A stretch of DNA of 9,144 bases, from the NCBI GenBank assembly GCA_934636425.1, contig CAKUAV010000126.1, positions 1 to 9,144 of the forward strand, given 5' to 3'. A program made the translations under genes and the position numbers. The notes under the pieces are model-generated. The model did not search any database, was not told the DNA's origin, and saw nothing but the letters and a program-made list of their open reading frames with translations. This stretch comes from an uncultured Clostridia bacterium (GTDB lineage: Bacteria > Bacillota > Clostridia > Christensenellales > Aristaeellaceae). Shown piece after piece: positions 1 through 6,327 of the stretch (the stretch's first letter is position 1; the number at the start of each line of letters is the position of its first letter).

Positions 1-1683
1 GCGATCGATGCGGGCGCGCAGGCCGTTGGCATCGACGGCGATCCGGGCACTCAGTTCGACGTGCTGGTGCGCCTGATCGAGCAGCAGGAGGAAAGGCACA
101 TTCTCGTCATTCCCTCGAAAGACCTGCTCAAGCCCTACGACGTGCTCCAGGGGATGCTCGCGCCCTACCTGCCCGAGGATCGCGCGCTCGACCCCGTGCT
201 GCTCTACGGCGTGCGCTATGAGGGCGGCTACAGCGGCCTTCAGGATGCGGAACGCGTGGAAATCGTCAAAAAGATGATCGCCTCGACCAAAGCGGCGGGC
301 GGGCTGGTGATTGTGTACGGCTGCGGCGCGCTGTCTGAAGAGATGCGCGACGCGTTCGATCTGCGCGTGTGGATGGATCTCGTGCCCAAGCACGCCGTGC
401 TGAACTTCAAATACGGCAAGGCCACCAATCTGTGCGAGCCGTATCCGCTCTCCTATTCCGCGACGCTGCGGCGCTGCTATTACATCGACTTTGAATGCGC
501 CATGGACTGCCGCTGGGAGCTGATCCGCGAGAACAAGATCGATCTGTACATCAACGCCAACTATCCCGACAACATGCAGATGATGCCCTTCTCCGCGCTG
601 AAGATCATGTTTGACGCGCTCAACAAGCGCCCCTTCCGCTGCCGGCCGGTGTATCTGGAGGGCGTGTGGGGCGGCAGCTATGTTCACAAGCTGCGCAATC
701 TGCCCGATGAAATGACCCGTACCGCCTGGATATTCGATATGATTCCGCTCGAGGTGTCCCTCGTGGCCGACATGGACGGCGTGCAGTTTGAAACGCCCTT
801 CTTTACGTTCGTGCAGACGCAGGGCAAAAAGCTGCTGGGCGAGCGCGCCTACAATCAGTTCGGCGGCTATTTCCCGATCCGCTTCAACTATGACGACACC
901 TATCATTCCAGCGGCAATATGTCCATACAGTGCCATCCGGATGCGGATTACGTCGTAACCAACCATCGCGAACTGGGCCGTCAGGACGAGAGCTACTATG
1001 TGGTCGCCGCCGGTCAGGGCGCGTGCACCTATCTGGGCTTCAAGGAAAAGGACAGCTGCAAGGAGTTCTTCGAGTTGGCCGACCGCGCGCAGCACACCGG
1101 CGAGCTGATCGACTACAAAGAGTACATCAATTCCGTCAGATCCTTCCCCGGCACGCAGGTGATGATTCCCGCCGGCACCGTCCATGCGTCCGGCCGCAAT
1201 CAGGTTGTTCTGGAAATCGGTTCGCTGACCGTCGGCTCCTACACCTACAAACTGTACGACTATCAGCGTCTGGACAGCAACACCGGCAAGCCGCGCCCGA
1301 TTCATCTCGAAATGGGCCGCCGCGTCATCCATCCCGAGCGCACCGCGGACTATGTCGCCGAGAATCTGGTCAACCACGGCTATACCGTGCGCGAGGGCGA
1401 CGGCTGGCGCGAGTTCGTCGTGGGCGAACACGATCTGCTCTACTTCTCTCTGCGCAACGAGTCCATCGAAAAGACCATCGACGACGACACGCAGGACGAC
1501 TTCCACGTGCTGGCGCTGGTCGACGGCGATAAGGCGCGCGTCGAGTCGATCGATCATCCCGAGCTTGCCTATGAGCTGGACTACATGGACATCGTCGTCG
1601 TGCCCGCCACGCTGGGACGCTACCGCATCGTGAACCTGAGCAAGGGCCCCATCGTCATTCACAAGACGATGCTCAAAAAGTAA
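1..1683 (+). CDS. Class I mannose-6-phosphate isomerase-like protein with extra N-terminal domain (5' truncated)
   Basis: The reading frame is open from base 1 with no stop, so the true start lies upstream. The GTG at 61 is internal and is not a good start. Residues below are counted from base 1. The PMI part begins near residue 210 with WGG at 223-225, a family signature. Likely zinc ligands are Q310 and H312 in IQCHPD, E330 in DESYYV and H395 in IPAGTVHASG. The later stretch VLEIGSLTVGSYTYKLYDYQR (split here as VLEIGS and YTYKLYDYQR) is typical of class I PMIs. Such enzymes interconvert mannose 6-phosphate and fructose 6-phosphate in the cytoplasm. The first 200 residues are not part of a standard PMI. 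Their pattern (GIDGDPG near the start, then LVIVYGCGAL and LRVWMDLVP) vaguely recalls a P-loop kinase fold lacking a proper Walker A motif; that is a guess. The kinase gene follows 92 bp downstream. The family call is strong but the substrate is open, because the PMI half is divergent. Confidence 0.85.
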   Translation, partial: AIDAGAQAVGIDGDPGTQFDVLVRLIEQQEERHILVIPSKDLLKPYDVLQGMLAPYLPEDRALDPVLLYGVRYEGGYSGLQDAERVEIVKKMIASTKAAGGLVIVYGCGALSEEMRDAFDLRVWMDLVPKHAVLNFKYGKATNLCEPYPLSYSATLRRCYYIDFECAMDCRWELIRENKIDLYINANYPDNMQMMPFSALKIMFDALNKRPFRCRPVYLEGVWGGSYVHKLRNLPDEMTRTAWIFDMIPLEVSLVADMDGVQFETPFFTFVQTQGKKLLGERAYNQFGGYFPIRFNYDDTYHSSGNMSIQCHPDADYVVTNHRELGRQDESYYVVAAGQGACTYLGFKEKDSCKEFFELADRAQHTGELIDYKEYINSVRSFPGTQVMIPAGTVHASGRNQVVLEIGSLTVGSYTYKLYDYQRLDSNTGKPRPIHLEMGRRVIHPERTADYVAENLVNHGYTVREGDGWREFVVGEHDLLYFSLRNESIEKTIDDDTQDDFHVLALVDGDKARVESIDHPELAYELDYMDIVVVPATLGRYRIVNLSKGPIVIHKTMLKK

Positions 1684-1705
1684 GCGGCGACCGCCGTCGC
1701 TAAAT

Positions 1706-1721
1706 ACAGACTTTGGTTTGT
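1706..1721. promoter_or_regulatory. Predicted RpiR-type operator, site 1
   Basis: The site reads ACAGAC-TTTG-GTTTGT, an inverted repeat with one arm mismatch. It is nearly the reverse complement of site 2, which starts 26 bp further on. It lies just upstream of a TATAGT -10-like box, in front of the ROK kinase and RpiR regulator genes. Assignment to the RpiR protein is inferred from position and from recurrence next to that gene. Confidence 0.6.
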
Positions 1722-1722
1722 T

Positions 1723-1728
1723 TATAGT
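1723..1728 (+). promoter_or_regulatory. Candidate -10 box for the kinase-regulator operon
   Basis: TATAGT lies between operator sites 1 and 2, about 47 bp before the kinase start. No good -35 hexamer is visible 16-18 bp upstream. Either the promoter is weak or activator-dependent, or the true -10 is the nearby TATACA at 1729-1734. The position is supported by the same layout at 3617-3652, where TATAAT sits between two operator copies. Confidence 0.4.
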
Positions 1729-1731
1729 TAT

Positions 1732-1747
1732 ACAGACCAAAGTCTGT
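1732..1747. promoter_or_regulatory. Predicted RpiR-type operator, site 2
   Basis: ACAGAC-CAAA-GTCTGT has perfect 6-bp inverted arms around a 4-bp centre. It lies just downstream of the candidate -10 box, so a bound repressor would cover the transcription start. It ends 13 bp before the AAGGAGG ribosome binding site (1761-1767) of the kinase gene. Confidence 0.65.
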
Positions 1748-1775
1748 TTGACTGAATGTAAAGGAGGATGCTGCC

Positions 1776-2675
1776 GTGCCCGACTGTATCTTTGCCATTG
1801 ACGCGGGCGGAACGTTCTTCAAGTATATGCTGCTGGATGAGCAGTGCCGGCCAATCGCCGGAACAGAGGCCAGTGTCGACGCCCATTCCGACGACGACGC
1901 GGCTGTCATACACGGCGCGTATCTGAGATTGTGCCGCCATGCGCTGGACGCCGCGCAGGCTCTGGGGCTGAATATCGCCCGCATCGCCGTATCGACGCCC
2001 GGCCCCTATAACTATGCGGGGGGATTCAGCATGATGCCGCATAAGTTCAGGGCCATTCGCGGCGTTTCGGTCATCCCGTGGTTCCACGAGGTTCTGCCCG
2101 AGCGCCCGATCAGCTTCATGTCCGATGCGAACGCCTTTCTGCTCGGCGAAGCGCAGGACGGCGCGGCGCGCGAGGCGGTTTCTCCCATCGGCGTAACGCT
2201 GGGCACGGGATTTGGCTTTGCGTCCATGAAAGAGCGGCGGCTGCTGGTCGGCGAATCGCTGATTCCCCACGGCGCGCTCTGGAACAGGCCGTTTCGAGAC
2301 GGCATTGTCGAAGACTACGTCTCCCGCCGCGCCATCCGCGCCCGCTATCAGGCGCTCAAGCGCTGCGACGATCTGCCCGATGTGAAGGAAATCGCCGATC
2401 TGGCGCGACAGGGCGACGCGCAGGCGCTGGAAACATTCCGCCAGACAGGCCGTTTCCTCGGCGAGATTCTGACCTCTCCCGTGCATGAATACGGCGCGGA
2501 TCTCGTCGTAATCGGCGGCCAGATTGCGCGCTCGCACGATCTGTTTCTGGCCGAAGCGCGCGCATTGCTGAGCTGCCCCATCGCCTGCGCCGAGCACATT
2601 GACGATGCGGCGCTGCGCGGCGCGGCGCAATACGGCCTGCTGGGAACGGCGCAGACAATGACCGTTCTGCGCTGA
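1776..2675 (+). CDS. ROK-family sugar kinase lacking the zinc-binding cysteine motif
   Basis: This 299-residue protein starts at GTG, chosen because AAGGAGG (1761-1767) sits 8 bp upstream and the ATP-binding motif follows at once. Visible ROK features are IDAGGT (phosphate-binding loop, residues 8-13), TPGPYNY in the middle, the likely catalytic Asp in SDANAF (D117), GTG at 143-145 and IGG at 246-248. ROK kinases phosphorylate free hexoses or amino sugars at C6 using ATP in the cytoplasm. The usual CxCGxxGC zinc cluster is missing: after IPH (H165) the chain runs into GALWNRPFRDGIVEDY. Kinases of this subtype exist, so it need not be dead. It is followed after 85 bp by the RpiR regulator and preceded by two predicted operators. 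Its substrate cannot be told from sequence; a substrate whose 6-phosphate feeds the neighbouring PMI-like enzyme is the natural guess. Confidence 0.88.
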   Translation: MPDCIFAIDAGGTFFKYMLLDEQCRPIAGTEASVDAHSDDDAAVIHGAYLRLCRHALDAAQALGLNIARIAVSTPGPYNYAGGFSMMPHKFRAIRGVSVIPWFHEVLPERPISFMSDANAFLLGEAQDGAAREAVSPIGVTLGTGFGFASMKERRLLVGESLIPHGALWNRPFRDGIVEDYVSRRAIRARYQALKRCDDLPDVKEIADLARQGDAQALETFRQTGRFLGEILTSPVHEYGADLVVIGGQIARSHDLFLAEARALLSCPIACAEHIDDAALRGAAQYGLLGTAQTMTVLR

Positions 2676-2728
2676 AACTCAGTTGCTATGTATGAAGGAT
2701 TTTCGGGCAGCCGCGTCGAACAGTTCAT

Positions 2729-2734
2729 TATACT
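2729..2734 (+). promoter_or_regulatory. Possible -10 box of a separate regulator promoter
   Basis: TATACT lies in an AT-rich patch within the 85-bp gap between kinase and regulator genes, about 27 bp before the regulator start. No convincing -35 is present at the right distance. The regulator may simply be cotranscribed with the kinase. Confidence 0.3.
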
Positions 2735-2760
2735 ATATATTTGCAAAGCGAGGAACCAAT

Positions 2761-3609
2761 ATGTCCGGCAGTCTGCTCCGTTTGCATGAACTCTATGAAT
2801 CGCTTACGCCCTCCGAACGCCGCATTGCGGATTATTTCGAGTCCAATCTGGACAAGCTGGTCGACACGTCGATCCTCGAAGTGGCCGAAGCCTGCCAGAC
2901 CAGCAAATCGGCCGTCGTCCGGCTGTGCAAAAAGAGCGGATACCGCGGCTATAAGGATTTTCTCAATGCCGTCAGCGCCGATCTGGCAGTCCGCAGCAGC
3001 CGAACAGATGAGCCGGCCGACATACTGCCCGGCAGCAGCATCTCGGAAATCTGCCACATCGTCACAGCCAACAGCATTCGCTCTCTCGAAAACACGCTGA
3101 GCGTGCTGGACATGGAGGCAATGGCGCGCGCGGTTGACGCGATCAGCCACGCGAAACGCATCGACTTTTACGGCGTTGGCAGCAGCGGCATCATCGCGCA
3201 GGACGCGGCGTTCAAGTTTCGCCGCATCGGCCTCAACACATTTTCATCGCTCGATTCGCACTATCAGATCATCTCCGCAAGCACGCTTGCGCCCGGCGAC
3301 GTCGCGCTCGTCTTTTCGTATTATGGCGAAACGCGCGATATCATCGACAGCATGAACGCGGCACATAAAAGCGGCGCAACCGTCATCAGCATTACGAAGT
3401 TCGGTAAAAACGCCATTGCCGGCGCTTCCGACGTCGCGCTGCACGTGGCCAGCGCCGAAACGCTGACCCGATCGGGCGCAATGAGCAGCCGCATGGTCAT
3501 GCTGCAGATCGTCGATATGCTCTTCACGGCCGTGGCAAGCCGCAATTACGACAGCGTGCGCGAAACGCTCAACAGAACGGCTGAAGCTGTCCGGAGCAAG
3601 CGCCTGTAA
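2761..3609 (+). CDS. RpiR/MurR-family transcriptional regulator (HTH plus SIS domain)
   Basis: This 282-residue protein has the RpiR architecture. An N-terminal helical DNA-binding domain covers residues 1-75, with LTPSERRIADYF at 15-26 and a helix-turn-helix about 38-58 ending in SAVVRLCKKSGYRGYKDF. A SIS sugar-phosphate-binding domain follows from about 125 to 255, with FYGVGSSG at 136-143 and SYYGETRD from 186. The ATG at 2761 is preferred because AGGAA lies 5 bp upstream and the family start motif follows directly. An in-frame extension back to 2683 adds 26 residues without family character. Such regulators bind palindromes and respond to phosphosugars in the cytoplasm. Four copies of ACAGAC-N4-GTCTGT flank this operon and are its likely targets, implying autoregulation. 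Whether it represses or activates is unknown. Confidence 0.92.
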   Translation: MSGSLLRLHELYESLTPSERRIADYFESNLDKLVDTSILEVAEACQTSKSAVVRLCKKSGYRGYKDFLNAVSADLAVRSSRTDEPADILPGSSISEICHIVTANSIRSLENTLSVLDMEAMARAVDAISHAKRIDFYGVGSSGIIAQDAAFKFRRIGLNTFSSLDSHYQIISASTLAPGDVALVFSYYGETRDIIDSMNAAHKSGATVISITKFGKNAIAGASDVALHVASAETLTRSGAMSSRMVMLQIVDMLFTAVASRNYDSVRETLNRTAEAVRSKRL

Positions 3610-3616
3610 TTCCGTA

Positions 3617-3632
3617 ACAGACTTCGGTCTGT
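3617..3632. promoter_or_regulatory. Predicted RpiR-type operator, site 3
   Basis: ACAGAC-TTCG-GTCTGT has perfect 6-bp inverted arms and begins 7 bp after the regulator stop codon. It has the same arms as site 2 but a different centre, so the arms rather than the centre look constrained. Confidence 0.65.
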
Positions 3633-3638
3633 TATAAT
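3633..3638 (+). promoter_or_regulatory. Orphan -10 box between operator sites 3 and 4
   Basis: A perfect TATAAT directly abuts site 3 and overlaps the first two bases of site 4, mimicking the arrangement in front of the kinase gene. The -35 region (TTCCGT at 3610-3615, 17-bp spacing) is poor. Any plus-strand transcript would start near 3645 and meet the terminator about 20 nt later, with no coding region in between. Confidence 0.4.
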
Positions 3639-3652
3639 AGACTCCGGTCTGT
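3637..3652. promoter_or_regulatory. Predicted RpiR-type operator, site 4
   Basis: ATAGAC-TCCG-GTCTGT has one arm mismatch to the consensus. It starts 20 bp (about two helical turns) after the start of site 3, so two bound dimers would sit on the same face of the DNA. Confidence 0.55.
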
Positions 3653-3663
3653 ATTCAGTCCAC

Positions 3664-3711
3664 AAAAAAAAGCAGGCGACCGACGTCAGCTGTCGGAAGC
3701 CTGCTTTTTTT
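3664..3711. terminator. Bidirectional intrinsic terminator between convergent genes
   Basis: An A-run (3664-3671) precedes GCAGGC (3672-3677). This pairs with GCCTGC (3699-3704), followed by seven Ts (3705-3711). An inner stem CCGAC/GTCGG (3680-3684 with 3692-3696) extends the hairpin across a small internal loop. The A-run and T-run make it work in both directions, ending the rpiR-side transcript on the plus strand and the small glycyl-radical-like gene on the minus strand. Confidence 0.9.
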
Positions 3712-3715
3712 GCTG

Positions 3716-3985
3716 TCATATGCTATGCTTGACGCGCTCGCGTTCCTCGGCGCGCTTGGCATTGTTAAAGCGATCCAGCGTCCCCACCAGATAACCGGTG
3801 ATGCGGCGAATGCGCTCAAACGGAACCGTCCCGAAATCGTAATCCAGATCGACGTAATCGCCGTCGACCTTAATCGTCAGTCCGACCGGATTGTGGCCAT
3901 ATTGCTTGCGCCCACGCGCGATATAGGCGTCGATTTCCGCCTGCGGCAAAGTGCCATTCACGACAGTAACACGGCAGTCATTCAT
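3716..3985 (-). CDS. Small stand-alone protein with an NrdD-type glycyl-radical C-terminal motif
   Basis: The 89-residue product starts at the ATG at 3985, set 9 bp after AAGGAG. The frame could extend upstream to 4030, but that stretch holds the promoter. Residues 1-55 are predicted to be an alpha/beta mix (VTVVNGTLPQAEIDAYI, then LTIKVDGDYVDLDY). Residues 57-87 contain FERIRRITGYLVG followed by DRFNNAKRAEERERVKH. This closely resembles the C-terminus of class III anaerobic ribonucleotide reductase NrdD, where RVCGYL carries the radical glycine and a FNxGK...RVKH tail follows. By that match G64 would be the radical glycine. Neither the NrdD catalytic barrel nor its zinc-finger cysteines are present; the only Cys is C4. 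Small proteins of this kind tend to be annotated as ribonucleotide reductase by similarity. Function is unproven; a GrcA-like spare glycyl-radical subunit is one hypothesis. Confidence 0.8.
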   Translation of the reverse strand: MNDCRVTVVNGTLPQAEIDAYIARGRKQYGHNPVGLTIKVDGDYVDLDYDFGTVPFERIRRITGYLVGTLDRFNNAKRAEERERVKHSI

Positions 3986-4007
3986 AGTCATCAACTCCTT
4001 CATGTCT

Positions 4008-4016
4008 ATTATACCA
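4008..4016 (-). promoter_or_regulatory. Extended -10 promoter of the small glycyl-radical-like gene
   Basis: On the minus strand the sequence is TGG-TATAAT, an extended -10 element with a consensus hexamer at 4008-4013. It lies 22 bp upstream of the chosen ATG, giving a leader of roughly 15 nt. The -35 region (TGATTC, 4031-4036) is poor and overlaps the stop codon of the upstream gene, as is tolerated for extended -10 promoters. Confidence 0.6.
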
Positions 4017-4033
4017 CACGCGTCAAGCATGAA

Positions 4034-6172
4034 TCACAGCTTTTCACAGCCGTCGCCGGAAATGATCAGCGTGCGATCTTTCAGCGCCAGCTCGCCCTCA
4101 ACGCCCTTCGGCAGATGATAGGCAATTTCGCCATTCTCAATCCGCACGGCAATCTCACCCTGCGGCGCGGGCACGACGCACCTGACCGCTTTGAGATCGC
4201 CCATTTTCGGCGCGATGCGCACGCGCTTAAAGCCCGGCTCGACCGGCCGAATTCCAGCCACACCCATCGGCAGGAGCACAGTGGCCGCCGCAGTCCACGC
4301 ATGGCAGTAGCTCCCGAAGCCCGGATGATCGGTGTTGTGCTCGTCGATGCGGTTCAGCTTGCCGGTGCTGCTTGTACCCTCATGCAGGCAATCCGATCCG
4401 GAGGAAATCATGCATACCCAGTATTTGCGGATCCGCGCGAGCATATCGTCGATTTTCCCATCGTTCAGCGCCATTTCCGCCAGCTCGTATTGCAGCGTGG
4501 TGTGGTTCGTCGTGTCGAAATGGCGTACCATCGCGTTGTCCGCGAGCAGCGCTTCGACCTTCGCCTCAACCTTCTCCGCCGCGAGACGATAGCGCGCCGC
4601 GCGCTCTTCCGAAACCATGCCGACGAAGATCGCAGCCGCCTTCAGGCAGCGCAGGTACAGCTCGTTGAGGAATGGATCATAGCCCACAAACTGATTCAGC
4701 TCGACCATCCACAGCCGGCCCAGCGGGTTTTCCGGCACGTTGATCAGGCCGCTCTCATCGGCCAGCGACATCAGATAGTCGACGCACTTTTCAATGCTCG
4801 AAATATTTTTGAGCGCAAAATCCGCGCGGCCGCTGTACATATACTCATCGTAGTACGCGATGACATACCAAGCCGTGTAGTCCCACAGCATCGAGCAGCC
4901 CTCGCCATAGGCCGAAGAGACGCCGCCGCTGGGATACTGCGTGCGCGCCAGCTCGTCCCAGCAGAACTCGAACAGCTTCGTATCGGCGAACGTATAATAG
5001 TTGACCAGCGCCTGCATCCGCGTATCGCCCGTCCACATGAAGCGATCGCGCTTTGGGGCGTCCAGATAGTATTCCTGCATGCAGAAGTGCTGCGTGCGTT
5101 CGCCCATCTGCCAGAGCTTCGTCAGATCAGCGTCGTCGCAGGCGAAATAGCCGCGGCGCGAAACGGGATAAAGCGTCGTGCGCACGGCGAAATCCGAGGC
5201 TGTCACGGGCGCAGCCGCATCATAGAACTCGACGCGCACATAGCGGAACGCCACGCGCATGCGGGATTCAACCTCCTGAACGCCGCCGAAGACGCGATAT
5301 TCCTCGCGCAGCATTTTGTTGAGATTCTGATCGCGCGAAGGCTCGCTCATGGCCTCGTCCAGCGTCTCGCCATAATACAGCCGATAGGACAGCGCCCCGT
5401 CGGACGCGAGCTTCATCCTGAAGAAACCGACCGTTTCGCCGCCCATATCCACAATGAAGCTCGGGCCGGTATAGCGCTGCGTTTCACGAATCAGCACGCG
5501 CCCGTCTTCCAGCGCTTCGGCGTTGTTTTGCAAAAGCGCGTGAAATTTATGGACAGCCGGCAGATGCGCCATCTGTGCAAAGGCCGCGTACTCCGCGCCG
5601 ACGAGCTTCGTCACCGCCGGATCAGGCTTCCAGCTGTCTGACTTGGCCGTCCAGTAAGGCGACGCGCAGGTTTTCGGTATATCACCCAGAAAAAACTGCG
5701 AGCAATCCAGCGCCGGCACAACGCGCTCCGGATCAGAGCCGGGCTTCGTCCACCACTGCGGAGCGCCGGCCGCGCTCATATCGAGCACAATGGCCTGCTC
5801 CCATGCGCTGTCGTCAAAATCATTCAGCATCCAGCCCCACTCTTCATATGGCGCAATTTTCCATGTGCCGTCGCTCGCCAGCACGCTCTCGCCGTCCACG
5901 ACCAGTTCAAAAGCCAGTCCCCTGTGCCCGCCGTGATTGAGCGCATGAACGGCGATCAGGTTGTCGCCCGCGTTCAAGAACAGGCGCACATTGTAATCGC
6001 GCGTGTTGCACCACTCGTCCACGCGCGCGACATAGCGCCCGTTTATGAACAGCTCATAGCCCGTATCGACGTAAATGCGCGCATAGGCGTTCTTCGGCGC
6101 CCGCATCAGATGAACCGTTTTTCGAAAGAAATTCTCATTGGGGTTCGATCCCCACAGATTTTCCGGCTTCAT
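4034..6172 (-). CDS. Alpha-L-rhamnosidase-like glycoside hydrolase (GH78-type)
   Basis: This 712-residue protein starts at ATG 6172, about 11 bp after AAGGA. It begins MKPENLWG with no signal peptide, so it should act in the cytoplasm on imported oligosaccharides. An N-terminal beta domain (about 15-110, with YELFINGRYVARVDEW) resembles the rhamnosidase N-terminal module. A second beta domain follows to about 335, then an (alpha/alpha)6-type catalytic domain (about 340-640), then a C-terminal beta domain beginning near PVEPGFKRVRIAP. The catalytic signature reads DAPKRDRFMWTGD at 371-383. Classical GH78 enzymes have DCPQRDERLGWTGD there, so the general-acid Glu is absent or shifted. HEGTSS (E598), followed by YCHAWTAA, occupies the likely general-base region. 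It hydrolyses a terminal alpha-linked sugar, classically L-rhamnose; the altered motif leaves the true substrate uncertain. It has its own promoter and lies between the sugar importer and the small glycyl-radical-like gene. Confidence 0.8.
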   Translation of the reverse strand: MKPENLWGSNPNENFFRKTVHLMRAPKNAYARIYVDTGYELFINGRYVARVDEWCNTRDYNVRLFLNAGDNLIAVHALNHGGHRGLAFELVVDGESVLASDGTWKIAPYEEWGWMLNDFDDSAWEQAIVLDMSAAGAPQWWTKPGSDPERVVPALDCSQFFLGDIPKTCASPYWTAKSDSWKPDPAVTKLVGAEYAAFAQMAHLPAVHKFHALLQNNAEALEDGRVLIRETQRYTGPSFIVDMGGETVGFFRMKLASDGALSYRLYYGETLDEAMSEPSRDQNLNKMLREEYRVFGGVQEVESRMRVAFRYVRVEFYDAAAPVTASDFAVRTTLYPVSRRGYFACDDADLTKLWQMGERTQHFCMQEYYLDAPKRDRFMWTGDTRMQALVNYYTFADTKLFEFCWDELARTQYPSGGVSSAYGEGCSMLWDYTAWYVIAYYDEYMYSGRADFALKNISSIEKCVDYLMSLADESGLINVPENPLGRLWMVELNQFVGYDPFLNELYLRCLKAAAIFVGMVSEERAARYRLAAEKVEAKVEALLADNAMVRHFDTTNHTTLQYELAEMALNDGKIDDMLARIRKYWVCMISSGSDCLHEGTSSTGKLNRIDEHNTDHPGFGSYCHAWTAAATVLLPMGVAGIRPVEPGFKRVRIAPKMGDLKAVRCVVPAPQGEIAVRIENGEIAYHLPKGVEGELALKDRTLIISGDGCEKL

Positions 6173-6208
6173 GACAGATCACATCCTTCTCGCTGATTCC
6201 CGGTTGTG

Positions 6209-6237
6209 ATTATACCATAACTCAGGCCGGTCGGCAA
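6209..6237 (-). promoter_or_regulatory. Sigma-A-type promoter of the GH78-type gene
   Basis: Read on the minus strand this is TTGCCG (6232-6237), a 17-bp spacer, then TATAAT (6209-6214), with TGG just before the -10 (extended -10). It is the best promoter in the window. No ACAGAC-N4-GTCTGT palindrome overlaps it, so the RpiR regulator is not an obvious controller here. The start codon is 36 bp downstream of the -10. Confidence 0.78.
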
Positions 6238-6274
6238 GTATTATCGTTAATTCTCTTTAGATTCTGCGGCATGC

Positions 6275-6306
6275 AAAAAAGGAGCGGCGTCTTTCGACGC
6301 TGCTCC
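6275..6306 (-). terminator. Intrinsic terminator of the ABC importer operon
   Basis: On the minus strand GGAGCAGCGTC pairs with GACGCCGCTCC around a GAAA tetraloop, with one internal A-C mismatch, followed by six Ts (6275-6280). The first arm starts 21 bp after the binding-protein stop codon. It separates the importer operon from the GH78-type gene, whose promoter lies 38 bp further on. Confidence 0.88.
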
Positions 6307-6327
6307 CTTTAGAGAAGCTCAATGGAA

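Noticed and set aside
1687..1700. A hairpin (GCGAC-CGCC-GTCGC) right after the PMI-like stop codon as a terminator.
   Set aside because: The stem is only 5 bp and no T-run follows, so readthrough into the kinase operon remains possible.
1728..2630. A 300-codon minus-strand frame antisense to the ROK kinase.
   Set aside because: The plus-strand kinase motifs are unmistakable, and the antisense frame has no domain and no start signal.
2683..2760. An upstream extension of the RpiR regulator by 26 residues.
   Set aside because: There is no ribosome binding site before 2683. The extension lacks family similarity, while ATG 2761 has one and begins the family motif.
3986..4030. An N-terminal extension of the small glycyl-radical-like protein to ATG 4030.
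   Set aside because: This stretch contains the extended -10 promoter and the AAGGAG site, so it should be untranslated leader and promoter DNA.
3710..5641. A 643-codon open frame on the plus strand, antisense to the GH78-type gene and the small glycyl-radical-like gene.
   Set aside because: It crosses two well-supported minus-strand genes and their promoter, has no recognisable domain, and its composition (His, Arg, Ala, Ile rich) is what the complement of GC-rich coding DNA gives.
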